Origin: Pseudonocardia sp. SCN 73-27
GTDB taxonomy: Bacteria > Actinomycetota > Actinomycetes > Mycobacteriales > Pseudonocardiaceae
Assembly (NCBI GenBank): GCA_001725415.1
Contig: MEGH01000014.1
Location: 1 to 64,000, forward strand
DNA: 64,000 nt
Direction of reading: 5' to 3'
Shown: positions 8,090 through 18,322 of the stretch, piece by piece
Numbering within the stretch: the stretch's first letter is position 1
How the letters are laid out: every line of letters starts with the position of its first letter
Program-made: the position numbers and the translations under genes
Notes under the pieces: model-generated
Seen by the model: the letters and a program-made list of their open reading frames with translations, nothing else
What the model was told of the DNA's origin: nothing
Databases searched by the model: none

Positions 8090-9964
8090 TCAGGTGCCGA
8101 GGCGGTCGCGCAGGCCCGAGGCCCGGCCGACGGGGCGGGCGACCGCGGCCCGCACCGCCGCCTCCGACCCGACGACCCGCACCCGTTCGATCGCGCGGGT
8201 GACCGCGGTGTAGAGCAGCTCGCGGGTGAGCAGCGGCGACTCCGGCGGCGGCAGCACGACCGTGACCTGCGAGAACTGGCTGCCCTGCGCGCGGTGCACC
8301 GTCATCGCGTGAACGCTCTGCGGCTGCGACAACCGCGCCGTCGCCACCCGCAGCGGTGCTCCGCCGCGGCCGAACACCGCGCGGGTCCGGCCGTCCTCGC
8401 GGACGAGGACCCCGGTGTCGCCGTTGTAGAGGTTCAGGTCGTAGTCGTTGGTGGTGACGAGGACGGCACGGCCGGGGAACCACTCGCCGTCGTCGGGACC
8501 CGGGCCGACACCGGCGTCGGCGAGCCAGCGCTCGACCTCCCAGCCCCACCGGGTCACCCCGTAGGGGCCGCGGCGGTGCGCACACAGCAGCCGGTGCCGG
8601 TCGAGCGCCTCCAGGGCCTTGTCGACGTCGCCGACACGGGCGTGCGCGACCAGCGTCGCGTTGGCGGCGACGACCTCGGACCGGACGGCGTCGAGCCCGG
8701 GCGGATCGCGCAGCTCCAGCGTCGGGGCCTCGACGAACTCGACCGCCCCACCCTCGCCCGACCGCAGGGCTGCGACGGCGGCGTCGGCGTCGCCCTCGCG
8801 GATCGCCCGGGCCAGCGCGGCGATCTCCGCGCCGAAGCGCCACGTCCGGTCGAGCGTGACGACGCCGTGCACGATCGGCGTGTCGTCGGGAGCGAGCACG
8901 TCGAGCGAGCGCAGCGTCGCGTCGAGCGCGGGTTCCACGGCGCCCGGGGCGCGGGCGAGGTCGCCCAGCACCGCGCCCGCCTCGACCGACGCGAGCTGGT
9001 CGGGGTCGCCGACGAGCACGACCCGGGCGTCGGGACGGACCGCTTCGAGCAGCCGGGCCATCATGGTCAGCGACACCATCGACGTCTCGTCGACGACCAC
9101 GACGTCGTGGGGGAGCCGGTTGGTGCGGTCGTGGTGGAACCGGTTGGTGTGCCCGGGCTTGAAGCCGAGCAGCCGGTGCAGCGTCGAGGCGGGGAGGTCG
9201 CCGAGGCGTTCGCGGTCGGCGTCGGGCAGCCGGCGGACCTGTTCGCGGACGGCCTCGGCGAGCCGGGCCGCAGCCTTGCCGGTCGGTGCGGCGAGCGCGA
9301 TGCGGGGCGGGGGGCCGGGCTGGTCGCGCAGCAGGGCGAGCAGCCGGGCGACGGTCGTGGTCTTGCCGGTGCCGGGCCCGCCCGCGACGACGGTGACCCG
9401 GCGTAGCGAGGCGACAGCGGCGGCGAGGCGCTGCCGGTCGGGGCCCTCGGCGGCGAACAGCCGTCGCAGGCCGGCGCGGAGCCGGTCGACGTCGATGCGG
9501 GGCGGCTCGGTGGCGGCGCGGTCGCGCAGCTCGACGCGGACCTGCTCCTCCTGCCGCCAGTAGCGGTCGAGGTAGAGCAGACCGTCGGGCATCCGCAGCG
9601 GGGCCGTTCCGGACAGCGGTTCGGTCGACACCAGTGGGCTCGCCAGGCACGCGGCCCGCCACGCGGGCGGGTCGGGCCAGGGCAGCGCGGAGACGTCGAC
9701 CAGCTCGTCGCCCTCACCGAGCACGGTGGTGCCGACCTCGTCGAGGTCGACGCACACCGAGCCGTGCCGCACCGCCCGCACGGCCAGCGCCGCGGCGAGC
9801 AGGACGGTCTCGTCGGTCTCGCCGCCGAGGCGCCCGAGCCGGGTGGCGACGTGCACGTCGGCGGCGGCGAGCACCCCGGCGGCGTTGAACCGGGCGAGGA
9901 GACCGTCGGAGCCGCGGACGAAACGCGGGTCGTGCGGGTCGACGCCGAGGGCAGGAGAGGTCAC
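8090..9964 (-). CDS. recD: Exodeoxyribonuclease V alpha subunit RecD
   Basis: 624 residues, an SF1B helicase. Walker A GGPGTGKTTTVARLLALL is at about residue 190-205, the Walker B-type VVVDETSMVS follows, and the C-terminal motif is TVHRAQGSQF. It forms the 5'-3' motor of the RecBCD helicase-nuclease that processes double-strand breaks. The GTG start at 9964 overlaps the recB stop (GTGA), showing translational coupling. It is the last gene of the recC-recB-recD set. The open frame continues upstream through antisense recB and must be trimmed to this start. Confidence 0.92.
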   Translation of the reverse strand: MTSPALGVDPHDPRFVRGSDGLLARFNAAGVLAAADVHVATRLGRLGGETDETVLLAAALAVRAVRHGSVCVDLDEVGTTVLGEGDELVDVSALPWPDPPAWRAACLASPLVSTEPLSGTAPLRMPDGLLYLDRYWRQEEQVRVELRDRAATEPPRIDVDRLRAGLRRLFAAEGPDRQRLAAAVASLRRVTVVAGGPGTGKTTTVARLLALLRDQPGPPPRIALAAPTGKAAARLAEAVREQVRRLPDADRERLGDLPASTLHRLLGFKPGHTNRFHHDRTNRLPHDVVVVDETSMVSLTMMARLLEAVRPDARVVLVGDPDQLASVEAGAVLGDLARAPGAVEPALDATLRSLDVLAPDDTPIVHGVVTLDRTWRFGAEIAALARAIREGDADAAVAALRSGEGGAVEFVEAPTLELRDPPGLDAVRSEVVAANATLVAHARVGDVDKALEALDRHRLLCAHRRGPYGVTRWGWEVERWLADAGVGPGPDDGEWFPGRAVLVTTNDYDLNLYNGDTGVLVREDGRTRAVFGRGGAPLRVATARLSQPQSVHAMTVHRAQGSQFSQVTVVLPPPESPLLTRELLYTAVTRAIERVRVVGSEAAVRAAVARPVGRASGLRDRLGT

Positions 9965-12900
9965 GGGGCCCCCTCGTCGAGCAGCCGCGACAGGTCGGTG
10001 ACCAGCGCGGGCGGCGGCGCCCACGAGAAGACACCGGCCGGGACGCCGTCGACGGCCGGGGTGTCGGGCCCGCACATGCCGCGCAGGAACAGGTACAGCG
10101 CCCCGCCGAGCTGGGTGGCCGGGTCGTAGCCGGGCAGCCGCCAGCGCAGGTAGCGGTGCAGCGCCACCGCGTAGAGCACGGCCTGCAACGGGTAGTGCGA
10201 CGAGATCATCGCGTGCGTGAGGGCGGTGGGCGAGTAGTGCGCCGACGTCAGCGGCAGGTGCCCCTCGGGCCCGGACGGGCCGAGCCAGTTCGTCTTGTAG
10301 TCGACGACGACGTATCGGCCCCCGATGCGCAGGACCGCGTCGATGCTGCCGGTGAGGTAGCCGCGCAGCGGCTGGTCGGCGAGCAGGGGCGCGTCGAGGT
10401 GGTCGGGGTAGCCGGCGAGCGGGTCGCCTGCCGGAAGGTGGGTGCGCAGGAGCCGGGCGACGTCGGCCAGGACGGGGGAGGGGCCCGGCCGGTCGCCGCC
10501 CGCGAGGGGGAGCTCGAAGTCGAGCTCGCTGAGTCGGTCGGCCGGGGCGACGTCGGCCAGCGTGGCGCCGCCGACGAGCGGCCCCAGCGGTGTCCGGGCG
10601 ACCGGGACGAGGGCTGCGGCCAGCTCGTCGGGGTCGACCGGGGCGGGCCGGCGGGCCAGCTCCGCGCGGGCCCGGGCGGCGAGCTCGCCGTGCAGGTCGG
10701 GCGCGGTGGTGTCGGCCGCCTCGAAGACGGCGTGCACGAGCGTGCCGAACGCGGTGCCCATCGGTAGCGCGGCCATCGGCGACGGCACCGACTGCCGCGC
10801 AACGGGATCGGCCGAACCGAACTGCAGGGGGTCCGGTGAGGCGGGCTCGTCGGCGATCCCCGGGTCCTCGGGCTCGCTGACGACGGTCGGCGTGTGCGGG
10901 CCGGCGTCGTGCGCGGCAGCGGTCAGCGCGCTGTAGGAGGTGCGGCGCCAGTCGAGGTCGATGTCGCGGTCGAAGAACGCGGCGCCGAGGACGGGGACCG
11001 CGGCCACGGGCGGGTCCCACGGCGCGGGCACGTCGTGGCCCACCCGCTCCACCACGACGTGGGGGCTGCCGTCGGGGGCGCGGCCCGCCCGCTCGACGAG
11101 CGCGCCGAGCATCGGCCCGGGATCGCGCGGCACCGCGCACGTCTCGCGCGGCGTCTCGCCCGGCAGCGCGCCGCCCGCGAGCATCCGGTGCAGCGACGAC
11201 TTCGACGTCGTCGTCGCCGGCACCCACCAGGTCAGGATCTGGGAGCGGGCGCGGGTGAGCGCGACGTAGAGCAGCCGCAGGTCCTCCCCGGCCTCCTCGG
11301 CGAGGTGGACGCCCTGACGCTCCAGGAACCGCGGCCCCGACGGGCCGCCGACGTCGAGCACCCGCTGCTGCTCGGCGCCCTCGTGCAGGCGGGCGAGCTT
11401 GGGGTCCTGCACGTTGCGGTCCCACGCGAACGGCACCGCGACGATCGGGTACTCCTGGCCCTTGCTGCGGTGCACGGTGACGATCTGGACGGCGTCGGCG
11501 TCGGACTCCAGCCGGCGGCTGCGTTCGGCGCCGGTGTCGGAGCCGGCCTCGTCGATGCGCCGGCGCAGCCACTCGACCAGCGCGGACGGGCCGAGGTGGT
11601 CCTGGGTGGCGGCGTGGTGCAGGGCCTGACCGATGTGGCGCAGGTCGGTGAGGATGCGGTCGCCGTCGGTGCGGGCCAGCAGCCGGCGGGCGAGGTTGCG
11701 CCGCTCCGACACGGCCTCCAGCAGCGCGGCGACGCCGCGCCCACGCAGGGCGCCCGCCCAGTCGCGCAGGTCGTCGCCGAGCTTCTCGACGACGGCGTCG
11801 GCGTCGTCGCCGCACAGGTCGGCGACGGTGACCCCGGCGAAGCAGGTGAGCGCGGCGGCGCGCAGCCGCAGCCCGCTGTGGGGCTGTTCGAGCGCCTCGA
11901 GCAGCGTCAGCCAGTCGGCCGCGACAGGGGTGCCGAAGACGCTGCGCGTCCCGGTGACGACGGCGGCCACCCCGGCGTCGCGCAGCGCGCGGTTGACGAG
12001 CTCGGCCTGGTCGTTGGTACGGACGAGGACCGCGATGTCGCCGGGCTGGACGGGCCGTTCGCGCCCGTCGGCGGGGGTGACCTGTGCCCTGCTCGCGAGG
12101 AGCCCGGCGATCTGCGCGGCGGTGTCGGCGGCGACCTCCGGGCGGGCCACGGCGACGCGGCCGACCCCGGACGAGAGCTTGCCGAGGCGTTCGGTCCCGA
12201 CGATCCGCACCCGCAACGGCGCGTCGCACGCGGATCCGCGCAGCGTGCGGCCCTGCTCCACCGCGGTGACCGGGTGGACGACGATGTCGGCGTCGCCGAG
12301 CGCGGCCCCGTTGAACACGGCGTCGACCGCTGCAAGGACGGCCCGGTCGCTGCGGTAGTTGTCGGCGAGGGTGAACCGCTCCCCGGCGCCCGCGGCGGCC
12401 TGCAGGTAGCTGACGACGTCGGCGCCGCGGAACGCGTAGATCGCCTGCTTGGGGTCGCCGATCAGGACGAGCGTGGTGTGCCCGTGGAACGCCGCAGACA
12501 GGATGCGCCACTGGACCGGGTCGGTGTCCTGGAACTCGTCGACGAGCACGACGCGGTAGCGGCTGCGCAGCCGGGCCGCGGCCGCCTCGCCGCGGACGGG
12601 GTCGGACAGCGCGGCGTCGAGGCGGGTGAGCATGTCGTCGTAGCTGAAGATCTTGGCGGCGCGCTTGCGGCGGTCGACCTCGCGGCGCACGGCCTCGGCG
12701 AAGCTGCGCCGCGTCGCCGCGATGGAACCCCTGTCGGCGTCGACGGGTTCGATGCGCGCCTGCGGATCGCCGACGACGGCCCGGGCCAGCTCGAGGGCCT
12801 CGTCGCGGCCGAACGCGGGCCGCTCCGCCCCCTTCGCCGCGTACTTGCGGACGTAGAAGTCGTCGACGACCTCCTCGACGAGGTCGTCGACCGACTCGAC

Positions 12901-13362
12901 GAACAGCGCGTCGGGGTCGGCGTCGCCCAGCACCCCGAGCCCGGCGAGCATCCGCTGGCAGAACTGGTGGGTCGTGGCGATCGTGGCCGCGTCGAACTCG
13001 GCCACGGCCAGCCGCAACCGTTCCCGGCGCACCGCGACGTCGGCGTCGTCGCCGGTGGCGAGGTGGCGCAGCACCACGTCGGACGCGATGCGGGCGACCG
13101 CGGGGTCGGCCAGGGCGCGTTCGGCGGCGGTGAGCCGCTCACGGACGCGTTCGCGCAGCTCGTGGGTGGCCTCTCGGCCGAACGTGACGAGCATCAGTTC
13201 CGACAGCGTCGCGACGCCCTCGGCCACGTAGCGGGCCGCGAGCGCGGCGATCGTGTACGTCTTGCCCGTCCCGGCGCTGGCCTCCAGCACCGTCGTCTCC
13301 CCGGTCGCGGGCAGCGGACCGCACACCTCGAAGCGGCTCGTGGGCAGCACCATGGTGGTCAC
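9961..13362 (-). CDS. recB: Exodeoxyribonuclease V beta subunit RecB
   Basis: 1133 residues. An N-terminal UvrD-like SF1A helicase carries Walker A EASAGTGKTYTIAALAARYV, VVLVDEFQDTDPVQW and TVHRSKGQEYPIV. The C-terminal RecB-type nuclease motif VVVDYKTNW is at about residue 1020. It supplies the 3'-5' motor and the only nuclease of the RecBCD complex. The start is GTG 13362, with an in-frame ATG at 13353 as an alternative. It overlaps recC by 4 nt and recD by 4 nt. All key helicase and nuclease residues appear intact. Confidence 0.93.
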   Translation of the reverse strand: MTTMVLPTSRFEVCGPLPATGETTVLEASAGTGKTYTIAALAARYVAEGVATLSELMLVTFGREATHELRERVRERLTAAERALADPAVARIASDVVLRHLATGDDADVAVRRERLRLAVAEFDAATIATTHQFCQRMLAGLGVLGDADPDALFVESVDDLVEEVVDDFYVRKYAAKGAERPAFGRDEALELARAVVGDPQARIEPVDADRGSIAATRRSFAEAVRREVDRRKRAAKIFSYDDMLTRLDAALSDPVRGEAAAARLRSRYRVVLVDEFQDTDPVQWRILSAAFHGHTTLVLIGDPKQAIYAFRGADVVSYLQAAAGAGERFTLADNYRSDRAVLAAVDAVFNGAALGDADIVVHPVTAVEQGRTLRGSACDAPLRVRIVGTERLGKLSSGVGRVAVARPEVAADTAAQIAGLLASRAQVTPADGRERPVQPGDIAVLVRTNDQAELVNRALRDAGVAAVVTGTRSVFGTPVAADWLTLLEALEQPHSGLRLRAAALTCFAGVTVADLCGDDADAVVEKLGDDLRDWAGALRGRGVAALLEAVSERRNLARRLLARTDGDRILTDLRHIGQALHHAATQDHLGPSALVEWLRRRIDEAGSDTGAERSRRLESDADAVQIVTVHRSKGQEYPIVAVPFAWDRNVQDPKLARLHEGAEQQRVLDVGGPSGPRFLERQGVHLAEEAGEDLRLLYVALTRARSQILTWWVPATTTSKSSLHRMLAGGALPGETPRETCAVPRDPGPMLGALVERAGRAPDGSPHVVVERVGHDVPAPWDPPVAAVPVLGAAFFDRDIDLDWRRTSYSALTAAAHDAGPHTPTVVSEPEDPGIADEPASPDPLQFGSADPVARQSVPSPMAALPMGTAFGTLVHAVFEAADTTAPDLHGELAARARAELARRPAPVDPDELAAALVPVARTPLGPLVGGATLADVAPADRLSELDFELPLAGGDRPGPSPVLADVARLLRTHLPAGDPLAGYPDHLDAPLLADQPLRGYLTGSIDAVLRIGGRYVVVDYKTNWLGPSGPEGHLPLTSAHYSPTALTHAMISSHYPLQAVLYAVALHRYLRWRLPGYDPATQLGGALYLFLRGMCGPDTPAVDGVPAGVFSWAPPPALVTDLSRLLDEGAP

Positions 13363-16300
13363 GGCAGGCTCACCTCCTCGGCCGCGAGCAGCGGCGTCCA
13401 GACCCGCATCGCGAGCTCACCGAACCTGCTGGGTTCGTCGCCGCTGCGCGCCGGTTCGGCGAGCAGCACGTCGAGCGCCGTGCCGGCACCCCACACCAGG
13501 GTGTGGGCGGCGTCGTCGCGTTCGGGCCCGAACCGCCCGGCCCACTGGTTGCGGGCGGCCTCGACGGCGTCGTCGGTGGTACGCCCCCGCATCCGACGAC
13601 GGTGCGCGTAGGCGTGGGACGACTTGAGCACCAACGGCAACGCCGCGCACAGTCCGTCGCGGTGCAGGGCCAGCAGGTCGGCCAGCAGGGAGGCGGCCCG
13701 GCCCTGCTCCAGCGGGCCGAGCACCGAGCGTTCCGGCCCGTCGGACCCGCGGCCGATGGTGACCGCCCGCCACGTCGTGTCGGGGCGGGCCGCGGTGAGC
13801 GCGAGCAGCCGCGCCCACGCCCCGATCCGCTGCTTGGCGCCGAGCCGGGAGAACCCGGCGGCCACGACGTCGCCCGTCGCGCCCGGCCCGGACCCGGTGC
13901 GCACCACCCCGCCGACGGTCCCGACGAGCCGCACCCCGGCGATCGTGGCGGTGACGTCGAGCGACTCGGGCGGTGACGTGCGCAGCGGCACCGTCGCGGC
14001 CACGAGCGGTTCGACCTGGGCCACCACCTCGTCGAGGATCCGGCGACCCAGCGCCCCGGGCGGCAGGGTGCCACGGCGCCACTCGGCCGCGCGGCAGGCC
14101 TCCAGGTCGTGCCCGGCGAGCCGGTCGGCCAGCAGCCGCGCCCCGATGTGCCAGCGCTGCAGCTGGTCGAGCTCGACGGGCAGCGCGTCGTCGGGGTCGT
14201 CGTCGGCGGCGAACACCGACACCCCGACCCGTTGGCGCAGGAACGCCTTGGCCGGACCCTCCAGGAACCTCACGAGATCGTCGAGCTCCACCTCGGGGGC
14301 CGGGGGGAGCGTGGGCAGCGGCCCCGGCAGCAGCGGGGGAGGCGGTGTGCGGGAGCCGGCTGCGGCGATCGCACCGGCGAGGGCGGCCCGGTCGAAGCTG
14401 AACGGCCGCGGCCCGCCCAGCGCGGCGCCGGTGAAGTTGAGGGAGTCGAAGGGCTGCAACGGATGTCGGACCACCACGTGGTCGCGCGCCCGGCCGCCGG
14501 CGGGCCCGACGGCGACGGTGTCGAGCGCGTCGAGCAGCTCTCCGACCGGCACCGACGGCGGCCTGCGCACTCCTGTGCGCTCGTCGGCGCCCGAGTGCAC
14601 GACGACGAGGTGCTCGGTGGCGGCGCCGATCGCGTCGAGCAGCAGCTGACGGTCCTCGCTGCGCGGGTCGCGCTCGCCGACACGCGGGTCGCGGGCCAGC
14701 ACGTCGTCGCCGTCGGGCTCGCCCGCGCGGGGGAAGGCGCCGTCGTCGAGCCCCAGCAGGCACACCACGCGGTGCGGCACCGAACGCATCGGCACGAGCG
14801 TCGCGACGGTGAGCGTGCCGGTGCGGAAGTTCGCCCGTGTCGGGCGCCCGCGCAGCCGGTCGGTGAGCAGGCCCCGCACGTCGGGCAGGCCCAGCGGCAC
14901 CGTTGCCGCGTGCGGGCCCGCCGACGCCGTGACCTCCGCCAGTTCGGCGCGTGCCTGCGCTGCCTGCCACGCGTCGGTCGGCGTCGTGGTCGTCAGCGCG
15001 TCGAGGCCCGCGGCGAGCGCGGCACCCCACTGCGCCAGCGTGCGCTCGCCGCGCAGCCCGGCGAGCACCGCGGCGAGCCGCTCGACCAGCTCGGCGAACC
15101 GTCCGACCGTGTCGACGTCTGAGCTGCCGACGTCGTCGAGCGGCAGCGCGGTGCCGAGGTGGTGCCGGCCGGCCTCGTCCATCGCGACGCCCAGCAGCAT
15201 CCGGTCGAGCCCCGCCGACCACGTGTTCTGCGGGAACCCGCCGAGCGCGAACGGGCCGCGGTGCTCGGCGTCGAGCCCCCAGCGCACCCCCGCGTTCACG
15301 ACGAGCTCGCGCAGCCGGTCGAGCGCGTCGTCGTCGAACCTGAAGCGCCGCCGCACGGGCTCGGTGCCCGCGAGGTCGAGGACCTGGGTGGCGGTGAGCC
15401 GGGCGTCGGCGAGCTCCAGCAGTGTCGCGACCGTGTCGAGCAGCGGGTTGACCTGGCGCAGCGCCCGGTCGGCCAGCCGGATCGGCAGCCGGTGGCCGGG
15501 ATGGCCCGCGTCGTCGCCGCCCTCGGTGTCGGCCGAGCCCACGGCCAGCCCGAACGTCGCCGAGATCAGCGGCGCGAACGTCTCGATGTCGGGGCACATG
15601 ACGACGACGTCGCGCGGTTCGAGCGTCGGGTCGTCGGCCAGCAGTCCGAGCACGACCTCACGCAGCACCTCTACCTGCCGGTCGGGGCCGTGGCAGGCGT
15701 GGACCTGCACGCTACGGTCGCCCGCGTCGAGCACCGCGGGCGGGGCGCCGGGGGGCGTGTCGTCGCGCAGCGCCCGCTGCAGCGTGCCCAGCAGCGTCGC
15801 GGGCGGCGGGGCGCCCTCGTGGTGGACGTCGGCGCCGACGGGCAGTCTCAGCTGCAGCTCCCGCACGTCGCGCCCCAGCGAGGCGAGCAGCGGGTTGGCG
15901 ACCGCGGCCGCGCTGGTGTCGTCGATCCGCCGGGGCGCGGTGCCCGCCTGCGCCGACAGCGCGCCCCACAGCGCCGGCGACGGGTGCGCGATCCACAGGT
16001 GGACGTCGCGGTGCGCGGCCAGGGCGTCGAGCACCGCGAGCCGGCTCGCGGCCAGCCGGGTGGGGCCGAACACCGACAGCCGCGGCGGCAACGCGGTCCG
16101 GCCCGGCTCCTCGCGCAGCACCGCGCAGGCCGTCTCGACCCGCTCGGCCGGCCCCGGCGTGCCGATGTCGGCGCGCAGCCGCCGCCACAGCTCGGCCTGC
16201 CAGCGCAGGTCGGGCGCCAGCTGTGCACCTGCGGGTCCGTCGACATCGGCACCCGCGAGCCAGGCCCCCAGCATCCCGGGCCGGTGCGCGGCGTAGGAGG

Positions 16301-16748
16301 AGTACAACTCGGCGAGCCTGCGCGCCAACGCGTACCGGCGGCCGCGGCGGTGCGAGTCCGTGGCCCCCGTGCCCAGGTGCGCCCCGAGCAGCGCGAAGCC
16401 GGCCTCGCCAGCCGCCTCGTCGATCAGCTCCAGCAGCGGCCACACCGCGCGGGCGGGACGCCACGGGTCGTCGTCGGGGTCGGTGCCCGTCGCGGCGCAC
16501 ACCGCGGCGTCGACCACCTCGGCGGGCGACGGGAACCGGACGTTGGCGCACACCCCGTCGCCCCGGCCCTCGCGCGTGCCGAGCCGGTGCGCCAGCCGCT
16601 GCGCGAGCCAGCGCTCGACACCGCGTTCGGGCACCGCGACGACCTCCGCGGCGAACGGGTCGGCCGGGACCTCGGCGAGGATCGCGGCCAGCGCGTCGGC
16701 GAGGGTGTCGGCGCGTTCGGCGCGGTGGACGTGCAGCACGCCCGGCAC
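13359..16748 (-). CDS. recC: Exodeoxyribonuclease V gamma subunit RecC
   Basis: About 1,129 residues. The protein begins near VLHVHRAERADTL, the normal start region of actinobacterial RecC, and lacks a Walker A, as expected for the inactivated helicase fold that recognises Chi. MCPDIETFAPLI and the Arg-rich middle are typical. The start is uncertain: GTGs at 16763, 16748 and 16739 are all in frame, and 16748 has a GGTGG sequence at workable spacing. It follows the SDR gene by about 50-65 nt on the same strand, so recCBD may belong to the transcript that begins at 18.76 kb. Confidence 0.9.
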   Translation of the reverse strand: MPGVLHVHRAERADTLADALAAILAEVPADPFAAEVVAVPERGVERWLAQRLAHRLGTREGRGDGVCANVRFPSPAEVVDAAVCAATGTDPDDDPWRPARAVWPLLELIDEAAGEAGFALLGAHLGTGATDSHRRGRRYALARRLAELYSSYAAHRPGMLGAWLAGADVDGPAGAQLAPDLRWQAELWRRLRADIGTPGPAERVETACAVLREEPGRTALPPRLSVFGPTRLAASRLAVLDALAAHRDVHLWIAHPSPALWGALSAQAGTAPRRIDDTSAAAVANPLLASLGRDVRELQLRLPVGADVHHEGAPPPATLLGTLQRALRDDTPPGAPPAVLDAGDRSVQVHACHGPDRQVEVLREVVLGLLADDPTLEPRDVVVMCPDIETFAPLISATFGLAVGSADTEGGDDAGHPGHRLPIRLADRALRQVNPLLDTVATLLELADARLTATQVLDLAGTEPVRRRFRFDDDALDRLRELVVNAGVRWGLDAEHRGPFALGGFPQNTWSAGLDRMLLGVAMDEAGRHHLGTALPLDDVGSSDVDTVGRFAELVERLAAVLAGLRGERTLAQWGAALAAGLDALTTTTPTDAWQAAQARAELAEVTASAGPHAATVPLGLPDVRGLLTDRLRGRPTRANFRTGTLTVATLVPMRSVPHRVVCLLGLDDGAFPRAGEPDGDDVLARDPRVGERDPRSEDRQLLLDAIGAATEHLVVVHSGADERTGVRRPPSVPVGELLDALDTVAVGPAGGRARDHVVVRHPLQPFDSLNFTGAALGGPRPFSFDRAALAGAIAAAGSRTPPPPLLPGPLPTLPPAPEVELDDLVRFLEGPAKAFLRQRVGVSVFAADDDPDDALPVELDQLQRWHIGARLLADRLAGHDLEACRAAEWRRGTLPPGALGRRILDEVVAQVEPLVAATVPLRTSPPESLDVTATIAGVRLVGTVGGVVRTGSGPGATGDVVAAGFSRLGAKQRIGAWARLLALTAARPDTTWRAVTIGRGSDGPERSVLGPLEQGRAASLLADLLALHRDGLCAALPLVLKSSHAYAHRRRMRGRTTDDAVEAARNQWAGRFGPERDDAAHTLVWGAGTALDVLLAEPARSGDEPSRFGELAMRVWTPLLAAEEVSLP

Positions 16749-16811
16749 GTTATCGACCACCACCGACGATCTTGCGGACCCGCCCCCGACTTGTCCGTGA
16801 CCGGCCGCGTG

Positions 16812-18314
16812 TCACCAGTTGGACGGCTCGTAGTCCTTCAGGAAGCAGCCGTGCAGGTCCTCGCCGGCCTCGCCGCGCACGATCGGGTCGTACACCCGGG
16901 CCGCGCCGTCGACCAGGTCGAGAGGGGCGTGGAAACCCTCCTGCGCGAGCCGCAGGCGCAGCGGGTGCGGCCGCTCGTCGGTGATCCACCCGGTGTCGAC
17001 GGCCGTCATCAGGATCCCGTCGGTCTCCAGCATCTCCTTCGACGACGTGCGCGTGAGCATGTTCAGCGCCGCCTTGGACATGTTGGTGTGCGGGTGACCG
17101 GGGCCCTTGTAGGCGCGGTGGAACTGGCCCTCCATCGCGCTCACGTTGACGACGTAGGTGCGCCGTGCGGGCGAGGCCGCGAGCGCGGGCCGCAGCCGCG
17201 AGATCAGGATGAACGGCGCCGTCTGGTTGCACAGCTGGACCTCGAGCAGCTCCAGCGGGTCGACGTCCTCGACCGGCTGGGTCCAGCTGTTGACGTGCGC
17301 GGTGTCGGGCAGCAGGCCGCCGGCGTCGATCGACACGATGCCGGCTTCGACCCGCTCGGGGTCGGCGCTGCCCGCGGTGAGCGCGAGCTCGGTGAGCGCG
17401 TGCGGCGACAGCGCCGCCGACTCCAGCGTGGCCGGGCGCAGCGCCCCGGTGAGCGCCGCGGGGTGGGCGGCCGACACGTCGCCGAAGCGCACGACCTCCG
17501 GCACCGTCCCGGCGGGCAGCGCCTCCTGCTCGGCGGCGACCAGCGCGGAGTACGCGCCGGGGGAGCGGCGCACCGTCTGCGCAGCGTTGTTGATCAGGAT
17601 GTCCAGCCGGCCACGGGCGGCGACGTCGTCGGCCAGGCGGACGACCTGCGCCGGGTCGCGCAGGTCGATACCCACGATCCGCAGCCGGTGCAGCCAGTCG
17701 GCGCTGTCGGGCATCGCCGCGAACCGCCGGGCCGCGTCGTTCGGGAACCGGGTGGTGATCGTGGTGTCCGCGCCGTCGCGCAGCAGCCGCAGTGCGATGT
17801 ACATGCCGATCTTGGCGCGGCCACCGGTGAGCAGCGCGCGGCGACCGGACAGGTCGGTGCGGGCGTCGCGGCGCGAGCGGTTCAGCTCGACGCACGGCGG
17901 GCAGAGCTGGTGGTAGAAGGCGTCGACCTGCGTGTACCGCTGCTTGCACGTGTAGCAGGACCGGGCGCGCCGCAGGGTGCCCGCGATGGCGCCGGGCGCC
18001 GCCGAGACCAACGGGACGCCGCGGGTCTCGTCGTCGATGCGGCCGGGGGCGCCGGTGGCAGTGGCCTCGGTGACGGCCCGGTCGGCCTGGGTGACGGCGT
18101 CGCGCTTGGCCTTGCGCCTGCGCACCCGCACCGACTTCCAGATGCCCGCGGTGGCCCGCCGGATCGCGACGGCGTCGGGGTGCTCGGTGTCGAGCTGGTC
18201 GACCTGGGCGAGGACGCGTAGGCAGACGGCCAGCTCGGCCGGGTCGATGTCCTCGGGCGACGGCAACCCGGTGGGCGGGGTGAGCGCGGTGGGCGCGGTG
18301 TCGATCGCGGTCAC
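16812..18314 (-). CDS. SDR-fold oxidoreductase with an N-terminal zinc ribbon
   Basis: 500 residues. Residues ~1-130 are helical and basic. A Cys4 cluster (CYTCKQRY ... LCPPC) at about 133-155 suggests a zinc ribbon. Residues ~165-500 are a short-chain dehydrogenase domain with a nucleotide-binding stretch LLTGGRAKIGMYIALRLL and the NNAAQ motif. The canonical catalytic YxxxK is not clear; the matching region reads YKGPGHPHTNMSKAALN. The substrate is unknown. The GTG start at 18314 gives an 8-nt gap after the AT-hook gene. The ribbon plus AT-hook context hints at a nucleic-acid-linked job rather than metabolism, but this is inference. Confidence 0.75.
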   Translation of the reverse strand: MTAIDTAPTALTPPTGLPSPEDIDPAELAVCLRVLAQVDQLDTEHPDAVAIRRATAGIWKSVRVRRRKAKRDAVTQADRAVTEATATGAPGRIDDETRGVPLVSAAPGAIAGTLRRARSCYTCKQRYTQVDAFYHQLCPPCVELNRSRRDARTDLSGRRALLTGGRAKIGMYIALRLLRDGADTTITTRFPNDAARRFAAMPDSADWLHRLRIVGIDLRDPAQVVRLADDVAARGRLDILINNAAQTVRRSPGAYSALVAAEQEALPAGTVPEVVRFGDVSAAHPAALTGALRPATLESAALSPHALTELALTAGSADPERVEAGIVSIDAGGLLPDTAHVNSWTQPVEDVDPLELLEVQLCNQTAPFILISRLRPALAASPARRTYVVNVSAMEGQFHRAYKGPGHPHTNMSKAALNMLTRTSSKEMLETDGILMTAVDTGWITDERPHPLRLRLAQEGFHAPLDLVDGAARVYDPIVRGEAGEDLHGCFLKDYEPSNW

Positions 18315-18322
18315 GTCGATGC

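Noticed and set aside
8090..12511. A 1,473-codon minus-strand open frame covering recD and much of recB
   Set aside because: Only the part after GTG 9964 is RecD; the upstream part is Arg/Ala-rich out-of-frame reading of recB.
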